Positions 6,281-9,224 of a DNA stretch of 9,224 nt are shown here, in pieces. The notes under the pieces were generated by a model. That model saw only the letters and a list, made by a program, of their open reading frames with translations. It was not told the origin of the DNA and did not search any database. The stretch comes from an uncultured Actinomyces sp. GTDB taxonomy: Bacteria; Actinomycetota; Actinomycetes; Actinomycetales; Actinomycetaceae. The position numbers and the translations under genes were made by a program. The DNA lies in the NCBI GenBank assembly GCA_902773415.1, contig CACYEE010000219.1, positions 1 to 9,224 of the forward strand, written 5' to 3'. Positions within the stretch are counted from its first letter, which is position 1; each line of letters begins with the position of its first letter.

Positions 6281-6532
6281 CTAGGCTTCGCCGGCCGCTG
6301 CGCGAAGCGCCTCGATCCGGCGATTCACCTCGTCGGCGTCGGGCCCGATGACCACCTGGACGACATCGGCCTGAATGACGACCCCGAAAGCTCCTGCGGC
6401 CCGAAGGCTCGCCTCGTCGACAAGCGAAAGCTCGCGCACTTCGATGCGCAGGCGCGTGATGCACTCTTCGATGTCGAGGACATTCTTCGCTCCTCCAACG
6501 CCGGCAAGAACGTCTTCAGCGCCAATTCCCAT
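6281..6532 (-). CDS. PTS glucose/GlcNAc-family EIIB protein, free-standing
   Basis: This 83-residue soluble domain carries phosphate from EIIA to a sugar bound by an EIIC partner. The sequence shows the family pattern: AEDVLAGVGGAKNVLDIEEC, then ITRLRIEV, then an Ala-rich helix and VVIQADVVQVVIG. Cys24 in the CITRLR motif is the expected phosphorylation site. The ATG at 6532 is chosen because GGAAGG lies 7 nt upstream and the length then equals one EIIB domain. An in-frame ATG at 6577 would add 15 residues with no family match. The EIIA gene follows after 13 bases. The pair resembles the soluble NagF plus Crr components known in Streptomyces, where EIIC is a separate polypeptide. The EIIC partner is not in this window. 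Confidence 0.92.
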   Translation of the reverse strand: MGIGAEDVLAGVGGAKNVLDIEECITRLRIEVRELSLVDEASLRAAGAFGVVIQADVVQVVIGPDADEVNRRIEALRAAAGEA

Positions 6533-6651
6533 ATGTCCGCCTTCCGGAAACGTCAACCCATGTGGCTTATGCCTCATTCCGCATCAACATTACTCCCGGA
6601 CAAGCCTTCCGTCCGCGGTTTTTCGGAAATACTTCGATACCGAGAGAAAAC

Positions 6652-8814
6652 TCAGCGGTTCTCGACGTACTCCTCCATGCGTTCCCTTTCGTTCGTGAAG
6701 GCGGAAACGAGGGAGATGAGACGCGGATTCGAGGCGAGATCCTCGACCAGAATCACCTGTTCGGTGCCGTCGGCCAGCGGAACCCGCCAGTTCGGGTACT
6801 CGTTGTTCGTTCCGGGCTGGTTCTGGCTTCGCCTCTCCCCCACGGCATCGACGAGCGCGATCGACTCCAGCTCGCAAGGAGCCTGCGCCATGTACCGGTA
6901 CAGGGCCTCGACCTTGACGCGCTCGGTCGAGTCCGGTTCCATGAGCTTTCGTTCCACAAGCCGCTCGAGCATGCGGTCGCGTTCGTCCTCCGCCTGGGCG
7001 CGCACCGTCTCGATCGGCTCGGTCAGAAGCCCGAGGCGATCGCGCAAATCGACATGTTCAAGAGCGAGATAGCCTGCCGCTGGCGGCATGTCGTGGGTCA
7101 CGACAGTCACCATGACGCGCCGCGCAAAATCCTGAGGCAGCCGGTAGGAACCGTCGCCCGTCCGCTCGTACCAGATCACGGAGGTCCCCAGGATTCCCCG
7201 ATCGCGAAGATAGTCGACAACCCACGGCTGGACCGTTCCCAGATCCTCTCCGACAACCACCGCGCCGGCGCGGTAGGCCTCGAGCATGAGCACGCCGACC
7301 ATTGCCTCATGGTCGAAATAGACGTAGGTTCCGTCCACCGGCTTCAGGCCTTCAGGAACCCACCACTGGCGGAAGAGCCCGAGAATGTGGTCGACCCGAA
7401 TCCCGCCGGCGTGCCTGAGGACGGTACGCACAAGCTCCGCAAGGGGCATGTAGCCCTGGCGACGCAGGGCATCGGGTCTCCACGGCGGCTGCGACCAGTT
7501 CTGTCCGAGCTGCGTGTACATGTCCGGCGGCGCTCCCACGCCGATGCCCGTCGCATACAGTTCGGGATTGCACCACACGTCGGAACCCTCCGAATGGACG
7601 CCGACGGCGAGATCGTGGAAGATTCCGATCTTCATTCCCGCTTCCCTCGCCTCGCGCTGGGCCGAAGCAAGCTGTTCGTCGACAATCCATTGGAGCCAGC
7701 AGTAGAAGTCGATGCGATCGGACAGCTCGGACCGCTCGATCTGCGCGTAGGTCGACTCGGGACTCGTGACGCCTTCGGGGAAACCCTCGGGATACTTTTC
7801 CCGCAACGCGCACCACAGGGCGAAGTCCTCCAGCCCCTTTCCATGCTCGCGGCGGAAACGCGCAAAGGCACGTTCCCGGGCCTGGGAGCGGCCGGCCTTG
7901 TAGATGACTTCGAGAGCGCCGCGCTTGGCATCCCACGACATGTCCCGGTCGATCGTCCTGTTCTCCAAGGATGCCGCCTTCGGCTTCTCTGCCGCCCATT
8001 CGATGAGCGACTGCTGCGAGGCTGGCAGGTACGCGAACTCGCGGATGTCTTCGGGGCGGATGTAGAGGGGATTGAAGAAGCGGCGGGAGACGGGAAGATA
8101 CGGCGAGGGGGTCATCGGAGTGGTCGGCTCGGCCGCGTGAAGCGGGTTGACGAGCACGAACTGGGCGCCTTCGCCCGCAAAGAGGGAACACAGCTCCTTG
8201 AGGTCCGCCGTATCGCCGACGCCCCAGGACGAGCGCGAGCGTACCGAGTAGAGCTGCGCCATGACGCCCCAGCCGCTTCGGCCCTGCTCCGAGGGCAGAG
8301 GCAGGCGCACGGGAACGACGATGAGCGGCGCTTCGCTGACCTTCCCGGCCGCCTCGCCCACAGGAGTGACGACGACGCGAATCCGGTGGTAGCCGAGGGG
8401 AAGGTCGCGCGGAAGCTCGAAGACGGCCTCTCCGATTCTCGTGCCCTCGATGTCCCGGGGCGGAACGTAGACGTCGGCCTGCGCAATCGCCCGCGAAGAG
8501 CCGTCCTCGAAAACGACTTCAAAGTCGATCGAGGCTCCGTCGGGCACATGAACGGGAACGTTCGCCGACGCCTGTTCGCGCACGACCGTGCACTCGGGCA
8601 GCGTCAGGCGCCACGGGCGCGTCCGCGCGAGTCCGAGAGCCTGCCGGCACGTGTCGTCCGTTGTCGCGTCGACGTTCATCGCTCCGAGAATCTTCACGAG
8701 CGTGAGGGAGGAAATCTGCTTGAGTTCGCCGGTGAAGGTCCAGAATTCCGTTGCGACGTTGTAGGCTTCGGCAAGCTCGAGCAGAAGCTCGCGGTTCGGA
8801 AGCTGGTCAGCCAT
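6652..8814 (-). CDS. malQ: 4-alpha-glucanotransferase (amylomaltase), GH77
   Basis: This 720-residue cytoplasmic enzyme transfers alpha-1,4-glucan segments between maltodextrins and releases glucose. Residues 1 to about 175 are the helical and beta-sandwich N-terminal extension seen in actinobacterial and enterobacterial MalQ. The GH77 barrel follows, beginning WGVMAQLYSVRSRSSWGVGD. Catalytic residues are in place: nucleophile Asp475 in GIRVDHILGL, acid/base Glu523 in VVGEDLGTV, and Asp575 in VTHDMPP. The flexible-loop region (GAPPDMYTQLGQNWSQPPW, 427-445) is also typical. The length matches Mycobacterium and Corynebacterium MalQ (just over 700 residues). ATG 8814 has AGGAGG nine nt upstream and overlaps the end of the preceding small gene by eight bases (ATGGCTGA), implying translational coupling. 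A 119-base gap separates it from the EIIB gene, and no strong terminator is visible there, so read-through into the PTS pair is possible. Confidence 0.97.
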   Translation of the reverse strand: MADQLPNRELLLELAEAYNVATEFWTFTGELKQISSLTLVKILGAMNVDATTDDTCRQALGLARTRPWRLTLPECTVVREQASANVPVHVPDGASIDFEVVFEDGSSRAIAQADVYVPPRDIEGTRIGEAVFELPRDLPLGYHRIRVVVTPVGEAAGKVSEAPLIVVPVRLPLPSEQGRSGWGVMAQLYSVRSRSSWGVGDTADLKELCSLFAGEGAQFVLVNPLHAAEPTTPMTPSPYLPVSRRFFNPLYIRPEDIREFAYLPASQQSLIEWAAEKPKAASLENRTIDRDMSWDAKRGALEVIYKAGRSQARERAFARFRREHGKGLEDFALWCALREKYPEGFPEGVTSPESTYAQIERSELSDRIDFYCWLQWIVDEQLASAQREAREAGMKIGIFHDLAVGVHSEGSDVWCNPELYATGIGVGAPPDMYTQLGQNWSQPPWRPDALRRQGYMPLAELVRTVLRHAGGIRVDHILGLFRQWWVPEGLKPVDGTYVYFDHEAMVGVLMLEAYRAGAVVVGEDLGTVQPWVVDYLRDRGILGTSVIWYERTGDGSYRLPQDFARRVMVTVVTHDMPPAAGYLALEHVDLRDRLGLLTEPIETVRAQAEDERDRMLERLVERKLMEPDSTERVKVEALYRYMAQAPCELESIALVDAVGERRSQNQPGTNNEYPNWRVPLADGTEQVILVEDLASNPRLISLVSAFTNERERMEEYVENR

Positions 8815-9046
8815 TGTTCGTTGCCTCCTGCGTCATTGCGGCCCCGCGGGCCGCGCGTTCCCTTTCGATTTCCTCAAGCTCGGCCTTTTCCAGCGGATGG
8901 ATTCCGTCGTTCCTGATGTTCATGACGATGGCGACGAGGGCGGAGACGGCAACAATGACGCCCACGGTCACGTAGAGGACCTGCCCGAGGTGGAAGAGCC
9001 CCGGATAGGTCTTGTCGGCGGCGAGGGCGAGCTCAAGGAGTTCCAT
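8807..9046 (-). CDS. Small single-pass membrane protein, function unknown
   Basis: This 79-residue protein lies between ettA and malQ. Residues 22-44 (VLYVTVGVIVAVSALVAIVMN plus flanks) form one clear membrane helix. The first 21 residues are mildly hydrophobic and end in a Gly/His stretch. Residues 50-69 form a charged, probably helical tail (EKAELEEIERERAARG), which I would place in the cytoplasm because positive charge follows the helix. The start at ATG 9046 has only a weak ribosome site (GAAAG), but it lies 13 bases after the ettA stop codon, so it can use coupling. Its end overlaps malQ by eight bases. The tight packing on both sides supports it being real. I do not recognise a family. 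Confidence 0.72.
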   Translation of the reverse strand: MELLELALAADKTYPGLFHLGQVLYVTVGVIVAVSALVAIVMNIRNDGIHPLEKAELEEIERERAARGAAMTQEATNNG

Positions 9047-9059
9047 GCGCGTGCGTCTT

Positions 9060-9224
9060 TCAGTCTCGGGTCAGCTTGCGGTACGTGACGGCGTGCGGGC
9101 GTGCCGCCTCGGGGCCGAGACGTTCGATCTTGTTCTTCTCGTAGGCCTCGAAGTTGCCCTCGAACCAGTACCAGGACGCCGGGTTTTCTTCGGTGCCTTC
9201 GTAGGCAAGAATATGCGTGGCGAC
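9060..9224 (-). CDS. ettA: Energy-dependent translational throttle protein EttA, C-terminal end (partial)
   Basis: Only the last 54 residues are in the window; the gene continues past the right edge. They read VATHILAYEG, then WYWFEGNFEAYEKNKIERLG, then AARPHAVTYRKLTRD and the stop codon. This is the characteristic tail of the ABC-F protein EttA, with the ATHIL segment after the second ATPase H-loop, the FEGNFEAYE motif and the basic YRKLTRD end. EttA binds the ribosomal E site and gates entry into elongation according to ATP/ADP state. It appears to be the first visible gene of a unit that continues into the small membrane protein and malQ. Confidence 0.92.
   Translation of the reverse strand, partial: VATHILAYEGTEENPASWYWFEGNFEAYEKNKIERLGPEAARPHAVTYRKLTRD

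Noticed and set aside
6533..6577. N-terminal extension of EIIB from an ATG at 6577
   Set aside because: The extra 15 residues do not match the EIIB domain, and the ATG at 6532 has the better ribosome site.
6562..8916. Plus-strand open frame of 784 codons opposite malQ
   Set aside because: It is an antisense shadow with Arg/His/Asp-rich composition. The minus strand encodes MalQ with intact GH77 catalytic residues.
1..9224. tRNA, rRNA, insertion sequence, prophage or defence genes
   Set aside because: No cloverleaf, rRNA-like stretch, transposase motif or target-site duplication was seen in any gap. All sizeable frames are explained by the genes listed.

Overview
The window is GC-rich DNA with tight, Shine-Dalgarno-led genes and GC-biased codons. 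It most likely comes from a high-GC Gram-positive bacterium (Actinomycetota). The actinobacterial-type PepN, the long MalQ with an N-terminal extension, and several PTS genes suggest a sugar-fermenting lineage such as Actinomycetaceae or a relative. That placement is inference, and the species cannot be read from the sequence.

Layout, left to right. (1) Positions 1-976, minus strand: the 5' part of a beta-glucoside/sucrose/trehalose-family PTS permease (EIIB then EIIC, running off the left edge). Its leader at about 977-1194 carries a promoter, a BglG/LicT-type antiterminator-binding RNA element (RAT) and an overlapping intrinsic terminator, so the permease is probably induced by sugar through transcription antitermination. 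(2) Positions 1328-3886, plus strand: pepN, a complete M1 zinc aminopeptidase N, divergent from the permease. (3) Positions 3887-4317: a non-coding stretch of about 430 bases between convergent genes, dense in inverted repeats, including perfect arms of 16 and 12 bp. (4) Positions 4318-4845, minus: a DUF1097-family membrane protein. (5) Positions 5145-5612, minus: an unrecognised 155-residue Ala/Ser-rich protein. (6) Positions 5824-6532, minus: a two-gene operon for free-standing glucose-family PTS EIIB and EIIA proteins, with no EIIC in the window. (7) Positions 6652-9224, minus: the 3' end of ettA (ABC-F translation factor), a 79-residue single-pass membrane protein, and malQ (4-alpha-glucanotransferase), arranged as a compact operon.

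The theme is carbohydrate uptake and use. There is a PTS permease under RNA-based induction, soluble PTS phosphotransfer domains of the glucose/GlcNAc type, and MalQ, which reshuffles maltodextrins and releases glucose. PepN is a housekeeping peptidase and EttA a housekeeping translation factor.

I found no CRISPR array, tRNA, rRNA, insertion sequence or defence system. The most interesting elements are the RAT/terminator leader, the hairpin-dense convergent intergenic region and the orphan 155-residue protein. None of these amounts to a clearly new system.
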